Position numbers and translations under genes: made by a program. Shown here piece after piece: positions 1 to 9,547 of a stretch of 64,000 nucleotides of DNA (its first letter is position 1; each line of letters opens with the position of its first letter). The stretch comes from Blepharisma japonicum (Eukaryota; Ciliophora; Heterotrichea; Heterotrichida; Blepharismidae), in the NCBI GenBank assembly GCA_949751835.1, contig CATKHK010000063.1, forward strand, positions 124,001-188,000, written 5' to 3'. The notes under the pieces were generated by a model. That model was not told the origin of the DNA, searched no databases, and saw only the letters and a list, made by a program, of their open reading frames with translations.

Positions 1-960
1 TTCTCAGTTGCAGAAGAGCCATTTTATAATCAAATATATCCTTTTGTAGGCAATAATTCATTTGGAAATGTAAAGAGTATCTATGGCTCAAGTGAGGATG
101 GAACATTAATTGATTATGCTCTCTCAAAAGGAATTTTTGCTTTAGAAGTAGGAATAAATCCACATAATAATAGTATGGAATCATTTTATCATTATTATGA
201 AGGATTAATTGGACTTATGGGCCTGTCAAATTTTTATGTGGATATTTTATATGATTCTTTATATGAAACAAGCTGTGAAGCAAGCTATTACCCCTGCATT
301 AACTCTAACTCAAGCAGCTATATTACTATACAAACCAACGTTTATAATAATGGGATTAGAGATGCTCTAAATTTAAAATTGTTTCTTTTTGTTTCAAATC
401 CAGTAGGAAGTGGATACACCCTATCGCCAACATTTTTGGAAGTTTATAATAATTGGAAATATAATTACAGTCCTATGACAGTTTCTACAAACTCTAGCCA
501 TATATCAATCGAAGCCAATTTTGATATTTTAGCATTCAGCTCGATCAGTCTTTATTGGACAATTGAAAAAGCTTTTATAGAAGAGGCTGATAAAGAGGTT
601 GAAATAAGCTATGAATGGCAAGTTGTAGAAGGAAATGTAATGGCTTATAATGGTTATAATGAAAACTTGAACATATCAAGAGAATTAATTAAAGAAGAAG
701 ACTATGGAAGTTATAGCGAAGATGATAAGCCTTATATGATATGGATATGGATTGGTATTGGCTTCGGAATTCAAGGAATTGTGATATGTATTTTGATATT
801 GCTTGTATGCTACTATAAGAAGAAATTAAAAGAATCCACACGCTTTGATCCATCTAAAGATCAAAGAATATTCGGTGGTCAGATAGAATTCAAGCCAGTT
901 GGATCCCCTGGAGAAACTGTTGATAATTCTCCACAAAGATATGAGTCACCACAAATTTAA
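1..960 (+). CDS. M14-type zinc carboxypeptidase, C-terminal part, membrane anchored (5' partial)
   Basis: The frame is open from base 1, so the start lies outside the window; it ends at TAA 958-960. Near the beginning is a stretch reading SIYGSSEDGTLIDYALSKG followed by FALEVG. This resembles the end of an M14 carboxypeptidase domain (compare the G-S-S-D-D-W-A-Y ... F-E-L segment of carboxypeptidase A), where the Glu is the general base. After it comes an Asn-rich, beta-looking ectodomain of about 170 residues with several N-glycosylation sequons. A single membrane helix (IWIGIGFGIQGIVICILILL) follows, then a basic cytosolic tail rich in Ser and Pro. I infer a type I membrane peptidase facing the outside or a vesicle lumen. 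The zinc ligands (HxxE and a distal His) would lie upstream and cannot be checked here. Confidence 0.6.
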   Translation, partial: FSVAEEPFYNQIYPFVGNNSFGNVKSIYGSSEDGTLIDYALSKGIFALEVGINPHNNSMESFYHYYEGLIGLMGLSNFYVDILYDSLYETSCEASYYPCINSNSSSYITIQTNVYNNGIRDALNLKLFLFVSNPVGSGYTLSPTFLEVYNNWKYNYSPMTVSTNSSHISIEANFDILAFSSISLYWTIEKAFIEEADKEVEISYEWQVVEGNVMAYNGYNENLNISRELIKEEDYGSYSEDDKPYMIWIWIGIGFGIQGIVICILILLVCYYKKKLKESTRFDPSKDQRIFGGQIEFKPVGSPGETVDNSPQRYESPQI

Positions 961-1011
961 CAGTAATCATTTTAACTAATTTGTGCCGTTAAATATATTT
1001 AAAAATAAAAA

Positions 1012-1815
1012 ATGATACTCCTACTTTTAATTTTAAACACAGTCCAAGCTGGACATCCTGGATTATTCAAGCAATCTCCAATTCTCGCACAAAAACTTGA
1101 CAAATCTTTGTGGGATGAAGCTTTAAATGACCTGGACTCAATCCAAAGCCAATTTAGTTACACATTCAATGATTTTCTTCAATGGAGAGAAAGGTTTGTG
1201 CAGCTTCAAGAAAGCATCAACGAACAAATCTTACGAGAACTCTTTGGTAAGGTAGGAGAAAGAGATTTAAGGAAAGAGCTATCAAGATGCGGGATTTTAA
1301 AAATATTTGACCCAGATATCAAATATATCCAAGATGTCTGCAAAGCAAAGAATTCTGCTTATCAATTCGTGAAATTTGAGCTTGGGGATTTAGCAGATAA
1401 AACAAAAGACTGTTCTTTGGTTGTCCCAAAGTTCAAGGTGAGCATTGATACAGCTTATGATGATTTTTTGATAAGTCCTCTAAGCTTTCTTGAAATTTCA
1501 AAAAAAATCGACGAAGACGAAGAAGCAGTTAGCATTGTGGACACTGAACAGTCTGAGCTCATGCTGCAAGCAAATGACGAAATTGTTGAGAAAGATAAGG
1601 CTAATACAGCGTTTCTAGATGAAAAACAGCCAAATGAGAGCTCTCCTCAATCTCTACAAACAAAATCACAACAACATATAAATCCAATGCAAAATATTAT
1701 AGATTTATATGATAAAGAAGCAGAAAATGTGTGTAAAGATTACAAAGATTTGGTATCAAAATTGTTAAATTTGTATCAGTCAGGACAATTATTAGTTAAT
1801 AAAATTTCATTTTAA
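1012..1815 (+). CDS. secreted protein of unknown function
   Basis: A 267-residue frame with a clear signal peptide (MILLLLILNTVQA, cleavage probably after A13) and no later membrane segment, so secretion or a vesicle lumen is likely. The rest is helical and acidic in the middle (a D/E-rich run near residues 164-170) with four cysteines in the first half. I recognise no family. It starts 51 nt after the stop of the carboxypeptidase and ends 28 nt before the MORN gene on the same strand. No TGA codon and no intron is needed to read it. Confidence 0.7.
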   Translation: MILLLLILNTVQAGHPGLFKQSPILAQKLDKSLWDEALNDLDSIQSQFSYTFNDFLQWRERFVQLQESINEQILRELFGKVGERDLRKELSRCGILKIFDPDIKYIQDVCKAKNSAYQFVKFELGDLADKTKDCSLVVPKFKVSIDTAYDDFLISPLSFLEISKKIDEDEEAVSIVDTEQSELMLQANDEIVEKDKANTAFLDEKQPNESSPQSLQTKSQQHINPMQNIIDLYDKEAENVCKDYKDLVSKLLNLYQSGQLLVNKISF

Positions 1816-1843
1816 GAATTTTAAAAACAGACGACATTAATAA

Positions 1844-4111
1844 ATGAAGCATAGAAATAGGCCTGAACCTCTTCCAACAGTTTCTTTTAACGATAAAAGC
1901 TTCAAAAATAGTGATAAAAGTGAAGAAGATGAAAGACTGGCTTATCTTGAGCAGCTTAGAACTATGAGTCCTATTTCATTTAAACGAAAAGACCCAATAA
2001 TGCCTGAACCTCCTCAAATTTTGGCAATTATCCCACACAACCTAGGAAAAATCCAAAAATTAACTGCTTATAAAAATGATTTAGCAACTATTTTCCGTCA
2101 AGAAAATAATCAAAAATCCCAATTTAATGATTCAATTATTAAACCTATGAAAGATTTTACTGAAAAATCCTTTCATAAAGAAATAGAAGCCCTTGAAAAT
2201 ACATTAAAAGAGAAAAAAAGAAGCTTAAGCACAAAATACCCACAAAGCACTCATCATTATTTCAAAAAGAATTTAGGGATTTTTTCCCCTGGAATAGTAA
2301 GAATATTTCCTAAAGACGGCCGCCCTAAAACCCCAACCTCTGTAAAAATGGCTCAAAATGACTCAAAATCTCCTTCCCCCAAAAAAGCAAATTTAAGTAA
2401 AATCTCAACAAGACTAAACATTTCACCATTACTCAAAAGAACAGAAGAAGTAAGACTAACGCCTATGCATAGGCCTAAACATATTGCTTCACCGCTATCA
2501 AAATCGATTTCAATAGAAAATGGAGAAGAACTAGTCAAAGATGAAAGCTCACAGCTGAGAATTGAGTGCTATAAAGGGGATTATTCAGGAGGTAAAAGGC
2601 ACGGAAAAGGAGAAATTGTGTATAATAATGGAGATTCCTACTCTGGGAACTGAGTAAATAATAAGAAAGAAGGCAAAGGCAGGTACTTCTATAACCATAT
2701 TGGTGCAGTTTATAGTGGAGAATGATTTAATAATAAAAGGCATGGCGTAGGGAAACTAAAATTCAAAAATGGAGATAGAATTTCAGGGACTTGAATAGAA
2801 GGCAGACTATCAGAAGACCACACAACAATTGACTATTCAGATAAAGGTAAATACACTGGAGAAACAAAAAATTGTGTCCGTAATGGATCAGGAACCATGA
2901 AATATAGCTGTGGCTTCTTTTATCGAGGAAATTGGAATAATGATATTCGTGAAGGAAATGGCATCATTGTATATAAAAGAGAAATTTTCTTTGAAGGGAC
3001 TTTTCATAATGATTCTACTGATGGGCTTGGAGTTTTGGTAAGAAAAGATATTATTAATTATGAAAAAATAAATAGCTATGATGATGAAAATGACTCACCA
3101 AGTGTTATTTTTATGTCAAAAGATTATGATGCATATGATAGAAAAGCTGAATTTGGGAATATTTCAGTATTTCTTGAATTTAGCCAAATTTCTCTGATGC
3201 CTGAAGATATAGTTTTTATTGCCTTATTATCAGAACAGCTCGATAAAAGACTAGACATCCAGCATCCACACATAGAATCTGGCAGTTTTAAATCAGGAAA
3301 ATTAGGAGGGTAATTTTTATATAGAGCTGGACTAGCAAAATATGGAATTTTTGGAAAATATGAAGGTTCGTTTAAAGAAGGCTGTAGAACAGGATGAGGC
3401 AGGATGATTTATTCAGACCCTGAGCACTTCTGCAACTGATTTAATGAGACTGAAGGAACATACGTAGGAGAATGAAAAGACGATTTTAGGCATGGATCTG
3501 GTGTAATGGTATGGCCAAATGGGATGAAATATGAAGGGAGATACATAAGAGACCGAAGAAATCACGTTACTGGAAAAATGACTTTTCAAAACGGAGAAAT
3601 TTATGATGGAGGATGGGTTGATGATAAAATGGAAGGAGCCTGCACCTTTAAAAAGCAAAATGGGGTCATTTTTAAAGGACAGTTTTCTCGAGGTCTGCCA
3701 TCTGACATGGGAGTTTTAGAATTTCCTGATGGAGCCAGATATGAAGGAAAAATAGAAAAATGGGTGCCACATGGTATGGGAAAAATGAGGTCTGCAAATG
3801 GAGATATTTATGAAGGAGAGTTTGAGGAAGGAAAAATCAATGGGGTTGGGGCTATGATATATGCAAATGGAGATATTTATAGTGGAGAATGGGACAATGG
3901 GAAGAAAAATGGAAAAGGGCATATGAAATATTCTAAAAATGGAGAAACTTATGAAGGAGAATGGGTAAATGATTACAGAGAAGGGAAAGGAGTACTGAAA
4001 GATGCGGATGGGGATATTATCTTTTTAGGGCAATGGGCTAACGATAAAAAAGAAGGAAGAGGGAGTATTGCCCATACACCAAGTGGGAAATTAGCTTTAG
4101 GCTACCTTTAA
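1844..4111 (+). CDS. MORN-repeat protein
   Basis: Reads as 750 residues when TGA is Trp and one 15-nt intron (3310-3324) is removed. The N-terminal 200 residues are basic and disordered. From about residue 235 to the end there are many MORN repeats of the form Y-x-G-x-W/F-x-x-G-x-x-x-G-x-G, for example YEGEFEEGKINGVGAM and YSGEWDNGKKNGKGHM. Tandem MORN motifs bind membranes or act as rigid scaffolds in ciliates and other protists, often at cilia or cortex. Conserved repeat Trp positions are encoded by TGA (2651, 2723 area, 3397 area) as well as TGG, which is direct evidence for reassigned TGA. A region around residues 385-480 departs from the repeat pattern and may be an inserted loop. The partner and location are unknown. 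Confidence 0.85.
3310..3324 (+). other. 15-nt spliceosomal intron in MORN gene
   Basis: GTAATTTTTATATAG. Its first in-frame triplet after the split codon is TAA; removal restores GG|A and continues the MORN repeats on the other side (GKYEGSFKEG). Confidence 0.9.
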
Positions 4112-4191
4112 TTGCTATTTTATATTTCATTGTTTGCATATTGAGCTTAATAAATATTTATTATTATAAAACCTATATTTGCCTTATGAAT

Positions 4192-4518
4192 TTATGATAA
4201 TTTTTTTATAATTTCTTCCTCAATAATGGGAATCATCTCAGGGTTAACCGCTTCAATATTAATAGAAAAAACTATTGGTATATTGGTTTTTTTGCAGATT
4301 TTCTGTATAAAATATGTTCAGCTTTCTTCAAATCCCATGATATGCACAATATTCGGCAATGGATTCTATATGATGTTTACATATTTTGTCTGAATTCCCA
4401 TAATCAGATTGTTAAAAGAGCACTCATCTTTCCCAATATACACATAAGCACACTCATCTAGTTTCAAAATCTGTAAGTATAAAGTGCCGACTTCTAGTGG
4501 GAATTCAATAATTTCCAT
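4192..4518 (-). CDS. proteasome assembly chaperone 4-like (PSMG4/PAC4)
   Basis: Two exons on the minus strand, 4518-4381 and 4365-4192, give 103 residues starting MEIIEFPLEVG. The C-terminal half (CKKTNIPIVFSINIEAVNPE, then EEEIIKKLS) lines up by eye with the human PSMG4 segment KTNKQVFVSYNLQNTDSN...VENRIKEE, and the middle V-Y-I-G...N-L-I-M matches its L-W-V-G...N-L-A-V-A-M. PSMG4 pairs with PSMG3 to help build the proteasome alpha ring in the cytosol. The length is near the family's usual 120 or so. One Trp is encoded by TGA. The start lies 18 nt from the stop of the upstream EF-hand gene. It could be another PAC3/PAC4-fold protein. Confidence 0.6.
4366..4380 (-). other. 15-nt intron in PSMG4-like gene
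   Basis: Minus-strand sequence GTAAACATCATATAG, phase 0, between TKY and NPLPN. Confidence 0.85.
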
Positions 4519-4536
4519 AAATTAATATAATTAAAT

Positions 4537-5262
4537 TTAACTCATAACATATTTTCTGAGCAGCGACCTCACCCCATAGCTATACAACAGCTTGCTAAGC
4601 GAGTTGTTGATATCTCCAAGTTTCATAGTCAATTCATGCTGACTGATTTCTTTTTCTACAAGTAGCTGCTTTGTGATTTCTCTTATAAACTCATCTTTTC
4701 CACTTATCAGTTTATCTTTATAAGCATCAATGTCTTCTTTGTTCATAAACCCTATCCCTTCACCTTTAGCAAGTACAGGTAACACATTGACACAGACATC
4801 GACCATTGCTGCAAGCATTTCTTCGATTTCTGAAGGATCAAGCATCCCAGTTGCATCTACGTCGAATTGCCTAAAAAGTCAGTCAGCTTTCTCTTCAGCT
4901 GTTCCAATCCCTATGACAATCCCTATCAGTGACAGTTTTTTTGTGTCATAAAGCTTATTTTCATTTTTGACCTTTGATAAAAGATGATATGTAGGAGTGT
5001 CTGGAGAAGTTAATTCAGTTTCAGGGATCTGCAGGTCATGAAAAACTCTTTTGAGCTGAGGCAAACTTAAGGCGTTCTGCAAAGATTCTGCTTTGATAGA
5101 TTTCACTATTTCTTTGCTCAAAAGTCTGGAGAAGTGAAGTTTTTTTTCCTGCTCTAAAATAATTTTGTCTTCTAACGTCAAATCTTCTTCTTTTGGAGCT
5201 GCTATACCTTTTGTTGCTGGGGGTGGAAGATCAGAACTATTTTTTGCAACACAGCATCCCAT
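4537..5262 (-). CDS. N-myristoylated EF-hand protein
   Basis: 241 residues when the TGA at codon 128 is read as Trp. It begins MGCC, the classical signal for N-myristoylation at Gly2 with palmitoylatable cysteines beside it, so membrane attachment is likely. A canonical EF-hand loop, D-V-D-A-T-G-M-L-D-P-S-E (about residues 134-145), has acidic residues at positions 1, 3, 9 and 12. The rest is helical, with a possible second, degenerate EF-hand pair around it. The N-terminal 30 residues are Pro/Lys-rich linker. This architecture suits a calcium sensor at a membrane, but no specific family is recognised. Confidence 0.75.
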
Positions 5263-5283
5263 GGTAATTTATTAAGAATTATG

Positions 5284-5586
5284 TTAAAATATGCTTTTGT
5301 CATTTATTGTCTCTTTTGGGGTAGAAGTAGAGTCAATAAGCAAATCAAAATTGATTTTTCTGAGATTAATCTTGTCTCGCTATGTAATAATTACTCTATT
5401 TTGCCAATAAGGAGCTGTGTAAATAATTTCTTTAACTATGTGAGATACTTGATGGGCAAAAAAGCCAGACATAATATAGATAAAGCCAATAAAGACACCT
5501 ACTTTTTTATATTTTGGGTTTCGTTTTGGAAAAGGGATTGAAGCTCCATATCTCAAAGCACCTGGTCGATCTCTATAATTGACCAT
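5284..5586 (-). CDS. small single-pass membrane protein, unknown
   Basis: Two exons (5586-5395, 5379-5284) give 95 residues. The N-terminus is basic (MVNYRDRPGALRYG...KRNPKYKK) and is followed by one hydrophobic segment (VGVFIGFIYIMSGFFA, about residues 29-44), then a polar tail. Size, basic leader and single helix are like many lineage-specific mitochondrial respiratory-chain subunits of ciliates, but that is only a guess. It is divergent from the EGF-RING gene, with 83 nt between starts. Confidence 0.6.
5380..5394 (-). other. 15-nt intron in small membrane protein gene
   Basis: Minus-strand GTAATTATTACATAG, phase 0. Without splicing the frame ends at this TAG after 68 codons; with splicing it continues for 32 codons. 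Confidence 0.7.
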
Positions 5587-5669
5587 TTTCTAATTATTTT
5601 CAATTTTGTTTCATCTAAATTTGATTAAAATGCTTCAATTTATATAAATGAGTTAATTTTTATTTTAAA

Positions 5670-7055
5670 ATGATAATAGCATTGATTTGTGCTTTGAATG
5701 TAATTTTTGCTTCATCAATTTCAAATACAGTAGCTGCCCCTTTGTCAATTGGAGACGAAATTTCAAAAACTCAAAATGACACTTGGGCTTATTTCAAAAT
5801 TAAAGGCTTTGAATCTCCAAACTTATATTTATCTGTCAGTATCGAACTCTCTGAACCTGAATCTGTATGCTTAGTCGTCAAACAAAATACAATGCCTCAG
5901 CTATATGCTGGGTACCCTCAATATGATTGAATTGATATAGATAATTGAAAACTAGGGTCTAAGAGACATGATGTAATAATACCTCCGTGAAAATATTCAT
6001 CATATTCTTTGTATATAGGAGTTTATTTACAAGCAGTAACAGTCATAAAATATACAATTAAAGCAGTGCAATCTGAATCTAAACCTTGCCAGAATAACTG
6101 CACTGAGAACGGAACATGTGATGGAGGAACCTGTAATTGTGATACAGGATACATTGGCAATGATTGCCAAGTGCCTGCAACTGCTTTAAGCTTAGGCTCT
6201 TCTCAGCAAATGAGAACTAATCCTGGTTCAATTACTTATGCTTATTATGGAGATCTAAATTCTGAAACCGGGAAAAATATAAATGTGAATATAAAATCTT
6301 TTGGAGACTCCATCACTGTATATATTAAACCTTCACAAACCAACTTGGCAACAACCTTACCTTCTGAGTCAGTATTTGTAGCAACAGTTAAGAGCGCAGA
6401 TATTGATTATACGATAAATGCCAAAGATTTTATGACTTATTTTGCTATAGTAAATGATGATAGTATTGGTATAGATCTTGAGTGAAAATTGTCTCACAAT
6501 AGTAGCTCTGACAACTCAAAAGAAATAATTTTTTACACCTTAATTACAGTTTCATCCGTAATAGTTTTAAGCTGGGTTTCATTTGCGCTTTACAAATCAC
6601 GAAAAAGATTTCAGATCATCCAAAATCCAGCTGAAAATTACCTAGAAAGAGCGCTAGACTTAAAGATAATTGATGATAATTTTCCAGAAAAAAAGCTAAA
6701 ACAATTAGATATTGATCGCGGTAATGCGTCTTGCCCTATTTGTTTGGAAAATTTTGCAATTGATGATTCGATTAGAGAACTGTTATGCGATCATATTTAC
6801 CATCAAAAATGTATTGATGAATGATTTGCAACTAAATCTTACTGCTGCCTTTGCAAAAGAGACTATAAAAACGTTGACAGCATGGATTTAACGAGACCTA
6901 TTGAAGAAACTTTACCCATGAACAACACTCTCGGACTAATAGTCGGAGCTAATGAGGAATCCCAAGGGATTGCTGTAAGCAACCCTATACAAGAAGAACA
7001 TGCAGAGGATGAAAATGAAGACGTAACCTTCAGAGGAAGCTCAAACATTAATTAG
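5670..7055 (+). CDS. EGF-TM-RING-H2 membrane E3 ligase candidate
   Basis: 461 residues with several TGA-encoded Trp. A signal peptide (residues 1-16) leads into a beta-rich ectodomain, then an EGF-like module at about 140-166 with six cysteines (CQNNCTENGTC...CNCDTGYIGNDC). One membrane helix lies at about 285-307. The cytosolic part carries a RING-H2 finger at about 355-401: C-x2-C, then CDHIYHQKC, then C-x2-C. RING-H2 proteins recruit E2 enzymes for ubiquitylation. The layout resembles PA-TM-RING proteins such as GRAIL/RNF13, but the lumenal domain has EGF rather than a recognisable PA domain. It is expected in the plasma or endosomal membrane with the EGF outside. Confidence 0.8.
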
Positions 7056-7168
7056 GCTTGAAATAATTTTTTTTTGCTAGATACTGATAATAAATAATTT
7101 TTCTTGTGAGTAAATAAATATTTCCTTATTAAGAAAAAATATTCCAAGTGAATTAAAATTGAATTATT

Positions 7169-8299
7169 TTACACTTTTATGTGACATTTTAATGCTTCCC
7201 TTACATCCTCCACATCACTGACTGCCAAATTGACCAAAATTGGCAGTAACCTTTTCAGCTCATTGTCTGACTCATCCCCAGTAAAGGGACTGATTAAAAT
7301 TCCATTATTTGGATGCATGCTGAATGATGTGGACCAGTCGTCAATAATAATGACCTTTGATAGGTCTCTGCCTAGTAGTTCCAAGTTTTTTACATAAGGG
7401 CTGTTAAAAGCTCCTGTATGCTGCCTGTACAGTCTCAGCTTGATTTTATTTGAAGGATCGATTTGTTTGATTGCGGAATCTGCGTAATCTTGTGAGCTTG
7501 CTGTGAACAGCACTAGTTCATAAAATTTGTCAAGCTCTGAAATGAACTCTTCTACGCCAGGTCGTTTATAAAATATCCCGTTCTCTGTATGGCCTAATGT
7601 TTCGTCTAAATCAAGCACCAAAGTCATAGTCTTATGAGAATAAGCCGGCAGAAATGGGGCCTGTCGAAATGTAAAAAAAGATTGAACAGATGGGAAAAAG
7701 CAAATTTTCGTCATAATCTGCGCTTCTTTTCTTAAATTCGCAATTCCAATATATGCCAGCTCAAAAGGAATTTGCTGGAAAATGCTTAACATTTCTATCA
7801 CAGTAAAAATGGTGAGAACAACGCCAGGCGACAAATTTCTACAAGCACTGGCGCAGTAACCCAAGTAAATCCTCAAATTCCCCAAAAAGCCTTCAATGCT
7901 TTGCAAGAGCTTTCTAAGTAATTGTTGCTGCTTCTGTTTGCTTGAATTTTGCAATGTTAAAGCAATTATTTGGAAATGCTTTAATACATCATTTTGCAAT
8001 TTTTCTATAGTGCCATTCCCAGCCATAGGTATAAGGCCTACCACTTCGCAGAGTACTATACTTATCATCCCTAAATTTAAGGCTTTTTCGATAAAAGGGT
8101 CCTTGAAAACGGTCGAATTTTGCATCCATGCTAACCGAGAAAAAATTTTATCATAAGACGATCCTGAGCAGGACTGGAGGTTTTTGAAAATGTCGCTGAT
8201 ACAAATGAGGAGATCGTCTTGGCCCGTCTTTCTGGAGCCAGCTATGTTATCTATAGATGTTTTTGATTGTGAATTGAGAGCCTCAAAGCACGCTTCCAT
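7169..8299 (-). CDS. FCP1/NLI-interacting-factor-like phosphatase
   Basis: 376 residues in one exon. The C-terminal 150 residues form an FCP1-homology HAD domain: DLDET at 230-234 (catalytic DxDxT nucleophile), the RPG segment (KRPGVEEFI), LFTASSQDYAD, and VIIIDDW near 315-322. Such enzymes dephosphorylate Ser/Thr, for instance on RNA polymerase II CTD (SCP/FCP1) or in lipid regulation (CTDNEP1/Dullard). The N-terminal 220 residues are helical with hydrophobic stretches (for example GVVLTIFTVIEMLSIF) and are unassigned; one or two may touch the membrane as in Dullard. It is convergent with the RING gene (113 nt between stops). Confidence 0.85.
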   Translation of the reverse strand: MEACFEALNSQSKTSIDNIAGSRKTGQDDLLICISDIFKNLQSCSGSSYDKIFSRLAWMQNSTVFKDPFIEKALNLGMISIVLCEVVGLIPMAGNGTIEKLQNDVLKHFQIIALTLQNSSKQKQQQLLRKLLQSIEGFLGNLRIYLGYCASACRNLSPGVVLTIFTVIEMLSIFQQIPFELAYIGIANLRKEAQIMTKICFFPSVQSFFTFRQAPFLPAYSHKTMTLVLDLDETLGHTENGIFYKRPGVEEFISELDKFYELVLFTASSQDYADSAIKQIDPSNKIKLRLYRQHTGAFNSPYVKNLELLGRDLSKVIIIDDWSTSFSMHPNNGILISPFTGDESDNELKRLLPILVNLAVSDVEDVREALKCHIKV

Positions 8300-9547
8300 T
8301 AAATATATATTTTTGTTTTACCAGTTGAAATCAAGGTATGAAATGCTGGAAATTACTGCTTACAGTAAATGTTAGGATTAATTCGGCTATTTAGGAAAAT
8401 TAAGATTTAAAAGTAATCCGCAACTTAAATTTTCTGGCCAGCTGCGATAATAGTGATATAGCAGTTGACCATGAAAAGCTGGATTTTCAAAGTTCTCCAT
8501 ATAAGTTTATTTATAAAAAAATCGCAAAAATTCTGCATTTGGCATGCAAAACCTTTTGTATAAAAACGTCAGAGTAGAAAAAATTGCTGGCGTTTTCCAC
8601 ATGACGCTTGTGAAACAGAAAAAAGTTTCAATTTTTTCATTGTGGCAGCATTGAGCTGTAAGTTTATAAAAATACCTACAATTTTTGCCAAAGTAAAATC
8701 AATAAAAAGCTGATTTTATTACAGTAATCTAGAACAAGTGTACCCTATAGTTATTATTTTATTAGATAAATAAATATAATGGACAATCATTTTAAAAAGA
8801 TGGAATTCTTTTAAAGTAAACAGAAATCGTTAAAGTCATAAAAATTGTTTACCTGTGACTCTTTTGCTCTGTTTTTCAATAATATATTGTTTTTAGTTAA
8901 AGAAAATTTCAGATTTTAATAGCTCCAATAGAATTTTTCCCCTTCCATTCTTCTAAAATAAGAGAGCTATTAATGATTTATTTTAAAGCTTTGAGTGAGA
9001 ATAGCATATGCATTCGCTATAAATAAATTTAAATGCACGAAATAGAAAATTAGCGATATGGCAAAAATGATATGCAATTACTATAAACAGAATAGCATGG
9101 AAATTTTTTAAACATAATTTTGAAAATTACCAGTATTTATTGAATCAAACAACTCTTAGAGATATTTATCATAGTAAATGAAGCGAAAATTGGCCCTATA
9201 ATAGGGCGATGACTGCATTAATAAATAATAAAAATGCCTATTAAATAATGCAGGATTAATTATAGCATTTTAAATGCTTAATTATTGATGCTATCTGGCA
9301 AAGCTTCAGAGGCATAATTAAAATAAGGCTTTTAAAAGTTTGACAATAAAATTGTTATAATGCATTTTCAGTAATTTAAAATCAAAAAAAAATACATTAA
9401 ATTATTCTATAGATTATATAGCTATCTTATAAATTAAATATCATTATTGTTTTTATAACTTCAAAAAAAATACTTCTACATTGACAATCAAAAAATTTAT
9501 TCTCCTAAAATTTTGCTTTTCATATTAGATATTGATTTTCAAGAAAA
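8300..9547. other. long AT-rich divergent intergenic region
   Basis: This stretch of about 1.25 kb lies between two divergent starts and is the longest gene-free interval apart from the LINE region and 44.2-45.4 kb. It holds a perfect 10-bp inverted repeat TTAATAGCTC (8916-8925) / GAGCTATTAA (8964-8973) and a 15-nt palindrome GCCCTATAATAGGGC (9193-9207). A 37-codon minus-strand frame at 8387-8500 (MENFENPAFHGQLLYHYYRS...) looks protein-like but has no support. No tRNA or known RNA is recognised. Confidence 0.5.

Noticed and set aside
2651-2653. Apparent premature stop (TGA) in the MORN gene and similar TGA codons in many other genes, as signs of pseudogenes
   Set aside because: They fall on conserved Trp positions in many unrelated families and the frames continue with strong homology, so TGA is a sense codon here.
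5281-5541. Plus-strand open frame of 86 codons
   Set aside because: It overlaps the minus-strand small membrane protein gene, which has a proper intron and better composition; the plus-strand reading has no recognisable feature.
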